From Platycnemis pennipes (Eukaryota > Arthropoda > Insecta > Odonata > Platycnemididae), in the NCBI GenBank assembly GCA_933228895.1, contig OW121858.1:31085859-31149858 (forward strand): a stretch of DNA of 64,000 bases, given 5' to 3'. The position numbers and the translations under genes are program-made. The notes under the pieces are model-generated. The model made no database searches, was not told where the DNA came from, and saw nothing but the letters and a program-made list of their open reading frames with translations. Within the stretch, counting starts at the first letter, position 1. Every line of letters starts with the position of its first letter. Positions 44,704 through 55,632 of this stretch are shown one piece after another.

Positions 44704-45233
44704 CGCAAACCGGTACGGTCGCCAGGGCTACCCGAGGGGATATAGCACCCTAAAGGTGGTTGTCTGTTTCGGGTTGGGTCTTCGATGCACGGGTCCACCA
44801 CACCCGTACGTTTCCGACCGCCCTACGCAGACCCCCACCTCCCTGGCACTCGCCATCGTTAAGCTTACGCCACGGAAGCCGATTGACCGGGAGTGGCTAG
44901 CTCCCGGCCGCCCGTTTACAGCGAATCCGGGGCCAAAGAGGGGTATTGGCCCCCAGTCCATACCGGGCATCCGACACCCGGCTGGGAACCACGGGCCTCA
45001 CCCTCCAGGATCCCCTTCTCCTCCTTACGGGTCACCGCACACGGCAAACATGCGGGTGGATCGCAGGCCAGGTCGTATGGCCGCACACAGACAGTTGACC
45101 CACAGGACTGTCCGGGCTCAACCCTTGCTGGCACGGGGTTTGTTTTCGGGGTTTTCTCCCCGCCCTTTTAGTCGCCTCTTACGACAAGCAGGGATACTGC
45201 GGGAGTATTCTCAATCCCCCTACCCGCAGGGGG
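44704..45233 (-). promoter_or_regulatory. LINE copy 1 5' UTR / likely internal promoter
   Basis: GC-rich. On the minus strand it starts CCCCCTGCGGGTAGGGGG and runs through CAGTATCCCTGCTTGTCG and TAAGAGGCGACTAAAAGG, the type of opening seen in other arthropod I-like LINEs as far as I recall. I-type LINEs carry their promoter inside the element; no TATA box is visible. Promoter function is inferred. Confidence 0.5.
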
Positions 45234-45285
45234 ATTTACGAACATTACCGCGGTGATTTACCAAGATCCCATCTCTAGCTAGGCC

Positions 45286-46547
45286 CACTGATCAGTAGGA
45301 GGGGGGAGAGGGAATGGCAGTGGGAGGATCTTAGGTCGCGGTTCTCTCGATCACCCTTCTTGGCCTCGGACGAAACGAAAGTGGGCGAAACGTGCAGGGC
45401 CTTTTCGGGTCACATCCCTGCTTGTTGCAATTTCCGTATTCTCTCCTCCGCTTGTCGGTGGTGCGCCCAGCTCCGTCACTTTGAGCCCTTCTCTTGAGAC
45501 TTGATCCGGGAGAGGAAGGGCTCGCACCGTCGCCCTCGTGCACCAACGTCTCGCCAAGTTTTCGCTTCTCTCCAAATCACAGAGAGAGAGTCGTCCCTTA
45601 TCTATCCGTCGCCTCCTCGCTCCAGCTTGGAGAAGGCAAGAAGGAATCCACGTTCTCCAGAACTCCAGAAGAGAGTTCCACTTCAAGGCTCCATGATCAA
45701 ACAACGCTGATCAACTGGTGGGGTCCACAAACCCAGTATCTGCAAGAGGAACAGTGGTGTTAAGAGTGTACTACGTCAGAACGACAGTTTCTGGCAGCAT
45801 ATTGTCATGGGTTGGGAACACAACTAATATACATCCTTTACTCCCCATCTCCAGTGGAATTTTCTCATGTGTCTTTCACTCCTACGATTCTATAGATGAG
45901 TGCATTGTTGTCATTCCCTCTTCTATTATACCGTCGACCACGTTGGAAGTCATCTCCACGAAAGGCCCATTCCCTTATTACGTGGGAATCAACACCAGTG
46001 ACCCAGTGCAGACTATTAGGCTAATAAACCTAGAAAGCCAAGATGCGGGAAAATCAGTGTAAGAGCATCTCCTCTTGCTTGGTTAGTTTAGTTCTCTCAA
46101 TTGCAACGAGGAATTAATCAACTAGGGATGAAATCACTGACACAGTTTCCACAATCAAGGTTATGCTAGAGCACCTGACAACTGGCTCCAGTGGAGAGAC
46201 TTTTGCCCACCGGTACACAGCACCTGGATTTGTGATAGAGTGAGACGCTGATACACCATCACTCATATTCGCGCATTACTTGATGATGACAAAATCAGCC
46301 GAAAGATACTCACGCGGAGAGGAAGATATCAAGCTGCTTTTCCAGCACATATTCCATTACATCTATACATTCCTGAGATTGTGTAAGGTGATCAGATCAC
46401 GCTTCTATGTCCATATCTCACCCAGATGTTGTAGCTGTCCTGTAGTAACCGAACCATTCTGGTGAAGGTAATGTGAACATGTCCGTATTGAAAAAGCTAA
46501 ATCCAGTGGATATCAAACATAACATTTATTTCATTTCACTTATTTTG
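45286..46547. other. unresolved region between LINEs
   Basis: A GC-rich half (45,290-45,700) with overlapping short frames and a 345-bp open frame at 45,718-46,062, described separately. Bases 46,063-46,547 hold short frames only (RRGRYQAAFPAH near 46,315). Confidence 0.35.
45718..46062 (+). CDS. hypothetical 114-aa open frame
   Basis: An open frame rich in beta-strand-type residues (VVLRVYYVRTTVSGSILSWV, IFSCVFHSYDSIDECIVVIP, PYYVGINTSDPVQTIRLINL). The start is arbitrary, and no signal peptide or membrane segment stands out. I do not recognise the family. Composition suggests a structural or secreted beta-rich fold; it could be an exon or a remnant of a mobile or viral gene. Frames in the adjoining 400 bases do not extend it convincingly. 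Confidence 0.25.
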   Translation: MGSTNPVSARGTVVLRVYYVRTTVSGSILSWVGNTTNIHPLLPISSGIFSCVFHSYDSIDECIVVIPSSIIPSTTLEVISTKGPFPYYVGINTSDPVQTIRLINLESQDAGKSV

Positions 46548-46737
46548 TAGTAGTAGTAGTATCATTTAAAGGGTGCGTCGACGGCATGGTCATTTTGCAC
46601 CTCTGCTTATATTAAACGAAAAGTTGCGCAAGAAAAAAATAAATAAATACAGAATAATGATCCAATCTAAATCGGCATATTCCTTGTAACCTCATGCATT
46701 CTGCGATTTATAGTCGTTGAAAGAGCCCGCTTTCTTT

Positions 46738-49700
46738 TTAAAACAATAGTACCTTATCAATTTTGACAGGGTCATCACATAAAATGTCGGAGAGATCTCC
46801 TTCAATTCCGTGTTTTCTCCGCATAGCCTCGTATGTGCGACATTCCGTAAGGAGATGTCGTATGGATATGGGAGAGTCGCATTCATTGCATATAGGCTGT
46901 TCTTTGTTATTAGAGAATAGAAAAGAGTGGGTAAGGGCACTATGACCTATACGCAAACGGGTTACGGCTACTTCCTCTCTCCTAGATTTACGAATAGATG
47001 TCGCCCACGATCCAGTGCTGCTTTTGATTGAGCGTAGTTTATTGTTGACCATCGTTTGCCATGTGGTATCCCATTCTCTACTGCAAGTTCTCCTAAGTGA
47101 GACTCTCAGGTCTGTCGGTAGAATGAAGTTAATGTCTATATTTGGTCTGCTTAACGCAAGTTTAGCAGCCGCGTCCACTGCCTCGTTACCTGCGATGCCG
47201 CAGTGGCTTGGAACCCACGCAAACTTAATTCTGACACCTCGATCCTTAAGATCGTATATGGCAGTGTGTATGTCTTGGGTCAATGGATTGTCAGGCTGGT
47301 AACAGGCAATAGACCTGAGGGCACTGAGAGAGTCAGAACATACAAGGAATGAAGACTTCCGATGGCGTATACTCTCTAGAGCTAATTTGATAGCCGTTAG
47401 CTCCGCCGTTAAGACTGTACTCATAGGATGCAGCTTTGCCTGCGATATTTTGTGCAAGATGGAAAATGCACATGCACAGGCAGAGGTAGATTTTGATCCG
47501 TCGGTGAATATTGGGGTGAACTTTGAGTTCTTATATAGAACACCTTTAAAAGCGGCCTTGAGCTCGCTGGGGAGAGCTGCATTTTTACTACGCGAAGTCA
47601 GATCTACGTTGATGACTGGCATGGGTGTTCTCCACGGAGGATGCTTAGGATTGCGGATCCTGTAAAGTGGTGGGAGCGTAAGGCCTCTCTCCGAAATTAA
47701 ATTGTGCAGCCTCACACCTACCGGTTTCGTTGCCGTGCGTCTTCTATTAAAAATATCGATAAAACGTGGTTTAAAAATTATTTTAAAACAAGGGTGCGAG
47801 TCTTGAGCGGCTATTTTGCTGGCATAGTTGAGCATTAGAATATTTCTCCTCACCTCCAATCGTGTTTCTCCAGCATCACTGTGGATGCTGGGCACTGGAC
47901 TCGTTCTAAATGCCCCGGTTGACAGCCTCAAGCCCGTGTTGTGTGCTGAGGTAATACTGCTCAAGTATGATTTACGGGTGGCACCGTAAATAAAGGAGCC
48001 GTAGTCAATTTTGGATCTGACTAAAGACCGGTATAGTAGCAACATCGAGCTTCGGTCCGCTCCCCATGATCTGTTTGATAAAACGCGTAAAATATTTAGA
48101 GATGCATGGCATCTTGTTTTTAAAAATGTTGTGATTCTTCCAGTTAAGTCGCCGGTCTAAGACCAATCCTAAAAACCGAGTTGATTCCACACCACTTAAT
48201 ATGCTGTTACCGAGTCGCAGTTTGGGTTGAGGGAACACACCCTTGCCTCTATAGAAGTGAATGTATTTCGTTTTCTCCTCAGAAAAACGATAGCCATTTT
48301 CTCGAGACCAAGAAAGTAGCCGGTTGAGGGTCATCTGCAGCTGTCTTTCAACCATTGCTATTTTTGTGGAGCGACAGAATATAGCTAGGTCATCCACGAA
48401 GAGGGATGCTTCCACTGGTGATGAAATACAATCGGTAACACTGTTCATGGCTATGGCGAATAATGTTACGCTTAACACCGAACCTTGTGGAATGCCGTTT
48501 TCCTGGGTGTAAGCTCTAGAAAGGCAATTGCCGATCCTCACCCTAAACCTTCGATTATCCAAAAAATTTTGGATAAACGTCGGCAGATTTCCAGAAAATC
48601 CCCACTTATGAAGGGATTCCAATATCTTGAAGCGCCAGGTTGTATCGTACGCTTTCTCGATATCAAAAAAAATTCCTATGACATGCTGTCTATGAATAAA
48701 AGCCTCTTGAATAAAAGTTTCAATTCTAACCAAATGATCGGTCGTGCTTCTATGCCTTCGGAAACCACATTGTATGTTGGAGAGTAGGTTCCTGCTCTCC
48801 AAACACCAAATAAGTCTTCGGTTGACCAATTTCTCCATTAATTTGCACATACATGACGTCAGAGAAATAGGTCTGTAGTTCCCAAGGGCATATTTTTCTT
48901 TGCCTTGCTTAGGGATAGGGACCACTACTGACTCGCGCTAACTATTAGGGAAATCTCCGCCTTTCCATATGCGATTGAATGTAAGCAGAAGCTCATTCAG
49001 CATTGGCTTCGGAATATTTCGGAGGAAGGCGTTGTGCATACCGTCACTCCCTGGAGCTGTGTCTTTGAGTTGCTCTACTGCTGACTGCAGTTCCCAAAGG
49101 GTGAATGGATCATTGTAACATGCTTCGCTGGTGTTTGGTTGAAAGGAACGGCAGTTGGCTTCGACACTTTGCTTGTGGGCAGCAAATGCTTGGTCATATA
49201 TACTATTGCTACTTACATGTGCATAGTATTTCGCGAAGGCTTCAGCTGCATCCACGGGGTCAGTCAGAACGACCCCATCAACCTTTACCGATGTTGTATT
49301 TGGGATGCTGATTGCCCCGGATAAACATTTAACTTTCTTCCATACCAGAGTTGTGGGTGTCCTATGATTTATTGAGCTGACAAACTTCGTCCAAGAGGCT
49401 TTCTTTGCGGTACAAATGACTTACGGGCTTTAGCCCTCAGTCTCCTGAAGGCAGCAAGGTTTGTAGTTGTAGGATATTTATTAAATATTCGTAAAGCGCG
49501 CTTTCGCTTCTTAATGGCCATGGCACATTCCTCTGTCCACCACGGCAAATGCGGCCGTGCAACCTTGCCACTGGATCTAGGAATGCTCTTTTCTGCTGCA
49601 TATTGCACGGAAGAACTGAATCCTTGAGCATTCTCAGCACCACAATGCGAGTGTCATAGCTAAAAGCATACTCTTCCTGAATGTCTCCCAGTCACCTCTT

Positions 49701-50411
49701 TTAAAAACCCATTTTCTGGGGCCGTTAAAATTCTGGTTAAAATTATTTTTTCGGATCAGAAGAGGTAGGTGATCGCTACCACAGAGGTCTTCATGGACGC
49801 TTAATGTAAAACGGGGAGCAATGGTACTTGAGCAGATTAGAAGATCTATGGAAGAGTATCCTCCTGTAAAGGAGTTGAAACGCGTCTTCTCACTGTCGTT
49901 TATTAAAATCAAGTTGAAATCGGATCCTCTCCAAAATCCTTCCCCTTTTGTTTGTTGTGCCAGGGCTGGAACCCCAAAGGGTGTTGTGCGCATTGAAGTC
50001 GCCCAACACGACAAAGGGCCGTGGTAGTTGCTTCAACAGATCTTCCAGAGCCCTGTGCGTCGTTGGAGCCCATTCTGGGAGGTATAAATTGCAGAATGTA
50101 ATCTTCTCTGGCACAGCTATATTGACTGCTACTGCCTGCAGTGGGGTATTTAGGTCCACCCGGGAGGTGTAAAGGTTCTCCCGGCTGGCCACGGCGACTC
50201 CACCCTGCGCCCTCCGTCCGCTAAGGTCGTCTTCTCGGTACATTGAGTAACCCTTGAGTACAGCTTTGTCATTTTCCTTAAAGTGCGTTTCCTGTAGAAA
50301 AACACAGAGTGGGTTAAAATTATTGAGTAGGATTTGCAGTTCTCCAATGTGTTTAAAATAGCCGTTGATGTTCCATTGAAGAGCGAACATATTTTTATTA
50401 TTTTTTTCCAT
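46738..50411 (-). pseudogene. LINE copy 2 ORF2, frameshifted
   Basis: Endonuclease from 50,411 (FALQWNINGYF, QETHF, LGDFNAHNTLWGS, then in another frame SSIDLLICSS and GSDHLPLL). RT in pieces: a linker from 49,608, ACYNDPFTLWELQSA from 49,255, and YRPISLTSCMCKL, CGFRRHRSTTDHL, FFDIEKAYDTTW, GIPQGSVLS, FVDDLAIFC from 48,925. RNase H from 48,045 (FTDGSKSTSACACAF, LTAELTAIKLAL, CSDSLSAL, VPSHCGIAGNEAVD). At least five frame changes or stops, so clearly older than copy 1. The catalytic DD of the RT and the RNase H acids remain. About 55-65% similar to copy 1 by eye, hence another subfamily. Confidence 0.85.
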
Positions 50412-50447
50412 TAAAGGGTTGAAAGTGTGGATCTCTGCGAGAAGAAC

Positions 50448-51589
50448 TTATCGCTTGAGAAATGCTTTCTTCCCCTTACTCCTATTCGCGAGGAGGGCTT
50501 TTATTTGTTCTTCGTCTGCCTCATCTTCTTCCATTTCTTCTTCGTTGAGGGCCATACATACGTGAGAGCGTTCCGTTGAAGGCACACTCTCCGAGGATTG
50601 GGATTGTTGTTTCCCTTGAACATGGGAAGCCTGTGAGAGTGAGGTTCCGTTTTTTTTAGTCTGCTCGATATTTTTTTTTGGTGGCTCCAATGTCTTAGAA
50701 GTAGTTTTTGATATTTTAGGCTCTTCCGGTTTATTTTTTGTTTCTTTTCCTTCGTTCGTCGTTACTTTAACTTCCTTTTTCGTCAGCTTCGGTTCGTTAT
50801 TATATGTTTGTGTGCCAGTGCTGGCGGTTTTTGGAGGTCCAACCGTTTTCGCAAAAGATTTTGAAAAGGTTGGATCTGTAAGTGTGCGGTACTTTTTCCT
50901 GGCCTCGCTATAGGGAATCTTTTCTGTTACTTTGATTTCGGTAATTTTGCGTTCCTCCTGCATCCTAGGGCATACTCTAGAATAGACCGGATGGGGGCCC
51001 TCGCAGTTGCTGCATAAAACAGGTGAGGTGCATGTTTCCTCGCCATGTTCTGCTTTCGCGCATTTTGGGCATAAAGCTTCTCCCCTGCATCTTGTTGCCG
51101 TATGGCCAAATTTCTGACATTTGAAACAGCGGAGTGGGTTAGGGATGTATGGCCGCACAGAACAAGGTTGATATCCCACTTTCACCTTTTCCGGAAGTCT
51201 ATCTAAAGCTAAGGTCAGGACTACTGATATTGAGTTCACCCATTCATTATTTCGTTTTGTTTTAAGTCGGCGACATCCGATAACCCCTTGAGAGGCCATA
51301 TCCTTAACTATTTCTTCCGATTCGACGTAAAGAAGATCGTAACATGAAATAACTCCGGAACATGTATTCAGTGTTTTGTGTTTTTCCACAGCGACAGGGA
51401 TACCATTAAAGGATGTCATTTCGAGTAATTTCTCACTTTGCTTATCATCAAACGTTTGAATTAGCAACGTGCCATCACGAAGTTTCTTCATATTCTCAAG
51501 ACACCCTGGGACGGAAGCCGAGAAGATGCACTCTATAAGAAAGGGGGAGACCTTGGTCAGGTTTTCGCCTTCGTTCACACATCTCATAA
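50448..51589 (-). pseudogene. LINE copy 2 ORF1, interrupted by piggyBac-like insertion
   Basis: Gag-like protein with CFKCQKFGHTATRC, CPKCAKAEHGEETC and CSNCEGPHPVYSRVC knuckles and a K/T/E-rich tail ending RSKGKKAFLKR. The frame is open up to the TTAA at 51,590-51,593. Its N-terminal codons continue beyond the insertion at 54,176-54,330 (PPLKRYRPDSDG, PWWVGSPGDE), where one stop is also present. Residues read upstream of 51,594 in this frame belong to the inserted element and not to ORF1. Confidence 0.85.
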
Positions 51590-51593
51590 TTAA

Positions 51594-54171
51594 CCCGCGG
51601 TAGCACGCGCTTTTCTTGTAACGCGGTAGCACGCGGGGCGGGGAAAAGACCGACGGGTTGTACATGACTAAATAAACACTAATAAGTACTACAAAGAAGA
51701 TTTATTCGGCAATTTTGGTCGAAAACATCTTCAACAAAGGAATGATATTCATTTTTAAGCCATGAACATGGAGAACATAAGAGAATATTTTCTGATTATA
51801 AACAAACATTATTATTTACAGCTCACAATCAATCATCATCTCCGCAGGCATTTTGGTAACATGTGGTGCAGTTGAATTATCAGCTCTGGTAACCTGAGTG
51901 TTCACGGCAAATGGGCTTTTTACAGGTATTGCATGCTGTCTTTGTTTTTCTATTTTTTTTAGAAGGGCAGTAAGCACATCGGCCATCAGCATTGTGGCTC
52001 ATGTTATCGTCTCTCTCAGGTATACCCAATATTTCCCGCAACCGGAGTCGCAGAGATAATCGGATATTTTGCTGTTTCTCCCTTTTCAGCATGTAATATC
52101 TGGTCAAAAGTTTAACAAGGTTATTCAAATACTCCTTACGACTAACAAATTTACCTGAGTTTTCCCTGTAAATAACAATGCTATTGATCGCGCCAATGTT
52201 CAACAAGGTAAAAAAAAGTGTTAGCGGCCATCGGCATGATATGCGAGAGACACTATAAGTGGACTGTAAACGATCTGAAACGTCCCCACCCCCTTTTGTG
52301 GAGTTGTATTACATTAAAATTTCAGGTTTATTCGTTTGAGGATCCAAAATGTCATCTCGATGCATTGTTGATAAGAGCAATACAACTTTGTTAGCTTTAG
52401 GTTTGCATGACACTAGCGTCACTTCTTTTTGAAAACCAAAAATACTGTTTCAAACTACTCTATAATTCGACTTAGCGATAAAACTGGGTGGAATCTCACC
52501 CTTACTTCTTCTTATCGTTCCTACTTTTGTTAGACCATTTTTTAGAAGATCAAGTGCTAACGGGTAGGACATGAACTAGTTATCAAGGGTGACATTTCTT
52601 CCAGTGTTATAACTGTACTGAACCAGTCTTTTCACCACTGAGTCTGGCTTGTAATCAATTTTATCTGGGCCCTGATTTTGTCTTCCAACGTACAATTCCA
52701 TATTTCCGGTGTAAAATGTTATTGCATCACAACAGGCAAATATTTTGATCCCATACTTAGACGGCTTGTTCGGCATGTAACCACGGAAACTGCATCAACC
52801 CCGGAATTGTGGAAGCATCTCATCAACTGTAACTGCTTCACTCATACTGTAATTATTCCGGCAATTACTGACAAAAGTTTCAAATATGTCCCTAATTGGG
52901 GAAAATTTGTCTTTTTTCTTCAATTCATTTCTTTCGTGGATGTTATCAAATCTCATCATTCTTAGCAAAAATTTGAACCTATTTCCACCCATTACAAGTC
53001 TAAAATATTCAGTTCCTGTTCCATCTGCTCTCCACAGATCAAAAAGATTTTTATGGTTCGACTTTTGCACCCCAGCTAAATACAGTAATCCCAAAAGGGC
53101 CTTCAGTTCAATGAGGTCCGTTTCCCTTACATCTCTTTGACGCAGAAAACTACCCTGCACGTTCGAATTTTTGTGTTTGTGAAGGATACAATATCTGATA
53201 ATATATCATTTGGAAAAAAAATTTGCCAAGAATCCAAAATATCCGATACATTTCGGTTGTTACCCAGAGGTCCAGGTAGACGTTGCAGCAAATTGCATCT
53301 CTCAATTCTGGATCTTTTAGCTGGCTTCACAGCAGACCACTCTGTCACTCCTTTTTTTCCCCACGAAGGAAGAAGCTCTTGTTCCGGGCAATTGCTCATC
53401 TTCACTTTCCTCAGAAAATGATTCGTGGTCCGAACGGTAAATAGTGTTGTCACATTCCTCATCGTCACTCTCACTCAAATCTGCATATTCCCCTTCACTC
53501 TCACTGTCAAGCATTCTCAGTATGTTATGTCTTTCAGGCTCACTCATGGTCGGGAAGTGTATGCTCGGCTTTTTGATTCCTTATTGAAAAAAGAGAAAAC
53601 TTATGGCAAATTTATGAACACATTTCAATAGAAATGAAACTACAGTTGTGACATTCTCTACGAATGTAAATGTACAATAACTGACAGTTATAATTTATTC
53701 CGCAAGTGGCACTGGTACAGGGGGTTGAATACAAGGTAGCGATAACCAAATGGAACTAGCGTATGCTTCCCTCACGAGTTCTTTTCAAACTGAATTGGAG
53801 AGAAATATGTACGTCCTAGCGTCGAAACCAATTGTTCTACTCGCCCATACCTAAGTCGTTCTCTCCTAGGACAATGTAACGGGCAAAAAAATGTACCGAA
53901 ATAGGAAGATAAACTGCGACATTGATCGAGTCAAGTCTCAAAAACTCCGCAAGCAGATTTTGTAACGCGATAGCACGCGCCGGCGGGGATTCGATCATTA
54001 CGAAATAAAATGTGATACAAAGATTCTTATTCGTATTTACGGATTTCAACTTGAAAAGTGCTTAGAAATAGTAGATTAGAAGAAGTGTCCAACAGAAGAG
54101 ACTGCAGTGTGCTGAGTAGGAATTTTTTTTCGATCGGGCGGGGAATCCCCGCCCACGCGTGCCATCGCGGG
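51594..54171 (-). mobile_element. piggyBac-like element, TTAA TSD
   Basis: 2,578 bases flanked by TTAA (51,590-51,593; 54,172-54,175). Ends are CCCGCGGTAGCACGCG and the inverse CGCGTGCCATCGCGGG. Subterminal GTAACGCGGTAGCACGCG (about 51,618) and GTAACGCGATAGCACGCG (about 53,963) repeat the motif. It lies in ORF1 of LINE copy 2, so it is younger than that LINE. Confidence 0.9.
51840..53547 (-). pseudogene. piggyBac transposase, broken
   Basis: Domains in order: acidic N-terminus (LDSESEGEYADLSESDDEEC, from 53,547), then after a frame change a region ending VREVDLIELKALLG-like (DLIELKALLGLLYLAGVQKS), AVTVDEMLPQFRG (first catalytic D), YMPNKPSKYGIKIF, NTGRNVTLDN (second D) followed by an in-frame TAG at 52,576-52,578, GGGDVSDRLQ at about 52,275-52,305 (third D) and a C-terminal Cys-rich zinc finger (CAYCPSKK, CNTCKKPICREH) near 51,900-51,970. 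Usual length ~550-600 residues. Several frame changes plus the stop make it inactive. Confidence 0.85.
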
Positions 54172-54384
54172 TTAAATACTTGCGACATGGATGTTTATAC
54201 TTTGCTCCACCATCCGAATCCGGACGGTATCTTTTCAAAGGAGGAAATATGTTATTTTCCATCTAAAGAAATTGTTCATCCCCCGGGCTCCCCACCCACC
54301 ACGGAGCCACACATTCGGGACGCCGCACCGCAATTTCATAAAGCGTTGCTCTGTTGTTCTCTCTTCTTCAACTGCTGTAGACCC

Positions 54385-54478
54385 CGTAGCTCTATTTCTT
54401 GGAAACATAGCAAAGGACGCCAAGAAGCAAGCCACGTTCATCGATATCATTGAGACGATTGAGACTATAGGCTGCTGA
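54385..54478 (+). pseudogene. possible terminal exon with BESS-like motif
   Basis: A polypyrimidine tract (TTGTTCTCTCTTCTTC) and ctgtag precede codons for PVALFLGNIAKDAKKQ, ending TIGC and TGA. A DP..FL.S.A.D.K pattern is that of BESS motifs in MADF-BESS regulators; here the match is loose. No upstream exon was found, perhaps because LINE copy 2 inserted in between. Confidence 0.25.
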
Positions 54479-54550
54479 ACTTGTGTGTAGTGGTTGGTGC
54501 GTGATTAAGCATACATTTCTGTTTCCGTGACAATATCGCTATCCATCGCA

Positions 54551-54757
54551 ATGGAAAAAAATACCGTAATTGGTTCGTGATGGAGAAACCGATGAGGTTA
54601 AAGTGAAGAGTATTAAATTAGAAGACGGCAAGCCATTTAAGCCAGTCTCTCTCTATCAGACTTCGATAATCAAGCAATTTACTCCGTGAAGACGGCTAAG
54701 TACGATGTGGAAGGGAAGGAGCAGCGGTATTATGCTTGGATTGGCCGGCTTGTAGGT
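54551..54757 (+). pseudogene. BEN/coiled-coil gene, exon a with two frameshifts
   Basis: MEKNTV, then after +1 shift RDGETDEVKVKSIKLEDGKP, then after another NQAIYSVKTAKYDVEGKEQ and YYAWIGRLV, before GTAG|gtaagc. The shifts lie near 54,572 and 54,663. It joins in phase to the next exon (54,983). The family of this part is unknown to me. Confidence 0.5.
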
Positions 54758-54982
54758 AAGCTTTCAACTTAATTTTCGTAAGTTTGAAACAATTGATTCC
54801 CTACTGTCCAGTACTGTAAAATAGTTAAGGTCAGTGCATATGACCTTGTTCATTCCTTTTCGAAGCAAAATTTTATGAAGACTACATCTATTCAAAGAGA
54901 TAACCATCCAACATTTGACAAACACTTCAGGAAATTAGTGTAACTGATGCAGTCTTCAGTGTATTTTCTCTTTTTTTTTCAG

Positions 54983-55134
54983 AAAATGTTGAGGACCATA
55001 GGGACTGTGCCAAAAGAGTAAGGTGGCCTGCGAAATGGCCCCTGGACGTCGACGAAGAACCAAATAACTCCTCTCAAGACCAGTTGTTGAGAATTCAGGC
55101 AACTACATCAGCCTTGCGGCAAAGAGAAAGCTCG
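54983..55134 (+). pseudogene. BEN/coiled-coil gene, exon b
   Basis: Bounded by ttttttttcag and gtgagt. Encodes ENVEDHRDCAKRVRWPAKWP and SSQDQLLRIQATTSALRQRE. Open throughout and in phase with its neighbours. Confidence 0.5.
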
Positions 55135-55293
55135 GTGAGTACTTATGCCATAAATTGATGGAATTCACTATATCTATCCTAAAGAAGGCTTCCACGGAGT
55201 TAAAACGTTTTCCGCGACGTTAATAGAGATAGGTTACCCTTTATAACTTTTACTATTAGCTAAAGCAGATTGTCTTGACATGTTCACGTTTAG

Positions 55294-55632
55294 GCAAGCA
55301 AAGCAGCAAAAAAACGGAGGGCAAGTGATGACGTGGAGCAGTTGCTCCAATCACACAAGTTAAGTGTGCAGCCTGCGACTGCAACGGAGGCTATTGTGAC
55401 CCAACTTCAGGAGGAAGTGAAGTCACTTCACGCACAGTTAGCGGAGGTCAGAGCTTCAAAGAACGCGGAGTCCCAGCCAGCTGTAAGAGTGGACGATTTA
55501 AAGGCCTGGTTCGAAGAAGTGGAAAAGAGGAAAGCGGAAGAGATGGAGAAAATGATGAGAAAAGTAGTGAAGGAAGTAGTGACGGAAGTGTTGGAGGAAA
55601 AGCTTGCCGATTTTGAAAAAGTGCCACGGTAG
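55294..55632 (+). pseudogene. BEN/coiled-coil gene, exon c (coiled coil)
   Basis: After cacgtttag come ASKAAKKRRASDDVEQLL, a leucine/glutamate heptad region (IVTQLQEEVKSLHAQLAEV) and a charged helix (WFEEVEKRKAEEMEKMMRK). A nuclear-localisation-like AKKRR is near the start. It ends at a TAG at 55,630-55,632 overlapping a possible gtagtc donor. The next exon (55,789-55,844: STTSSTVGITSKNDQK) would need a different phase, so the join is broken or the donor misplaced. Confidence 0.5.

Larger units (their letters stand above)
39527..45233 (-). mobile_element. I-clade LINE copy 1, full length
   Basis: 5,707 bases with a perfect 12-bp TSD ATTTACGAACAT (39,515-39,526; 45,234-45,245). On the minus strand: a 5' UTR of ~530 bases opening with CCCCCTGCGGGTAGGGGG, ORF1, ORF2 and a 3' UTR ending in CTA repeats. 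ORF1 with CCHC knuckles plus endonuclease, RT and RNase H is the I-clade plan. Inserted into MITE A8. The coherent ORFs and intact TSD make it one of the youngest insertions here. Confidence 0.9.
39016..45277 (+). mobile_element. hAT-type MITE family A, copy A8, split by LINE copy 1
   Basis: Left part 39,016-39,526 begins TAGAGATGGGTAAAG; right part 45,246-45,277 ends GATCCCATCTCTA. Outer flanks ACTAGGCC (39,008-39,015) and GCTAGGCC (45,278-45,285) match 7 of 8. Without the LINE it is a normal ~530-bp member. Confidence 0.85.
46548..54331 (-). mobile_element. I-clade LINE copy 2, split by piggyBac-like element
   Basis: The 3' end is TAGTAGTAGTAG at 46,548, followed by GGGTGCGTCGACGGCATGG as in the other copies. 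ORF2 covers 46,738-50,411 and ORF1 50,448-51,589 plus 54,176-~54,330, separated by the TTAA element 51,594-54,171. Similarity to copy 1 stops abruptly at 54,331 after CGGGACGCCGCACCGCA, so it is either 5'-truncated or has a different 5' UTR. No TSD was found. Confidence 0.85.

Noticed and set aside
44609..45256. 215-codon plus frame over the LINE 5' UTR
   Set aside because: Antisense of a GC-rich untranslated leader; no protein signature.
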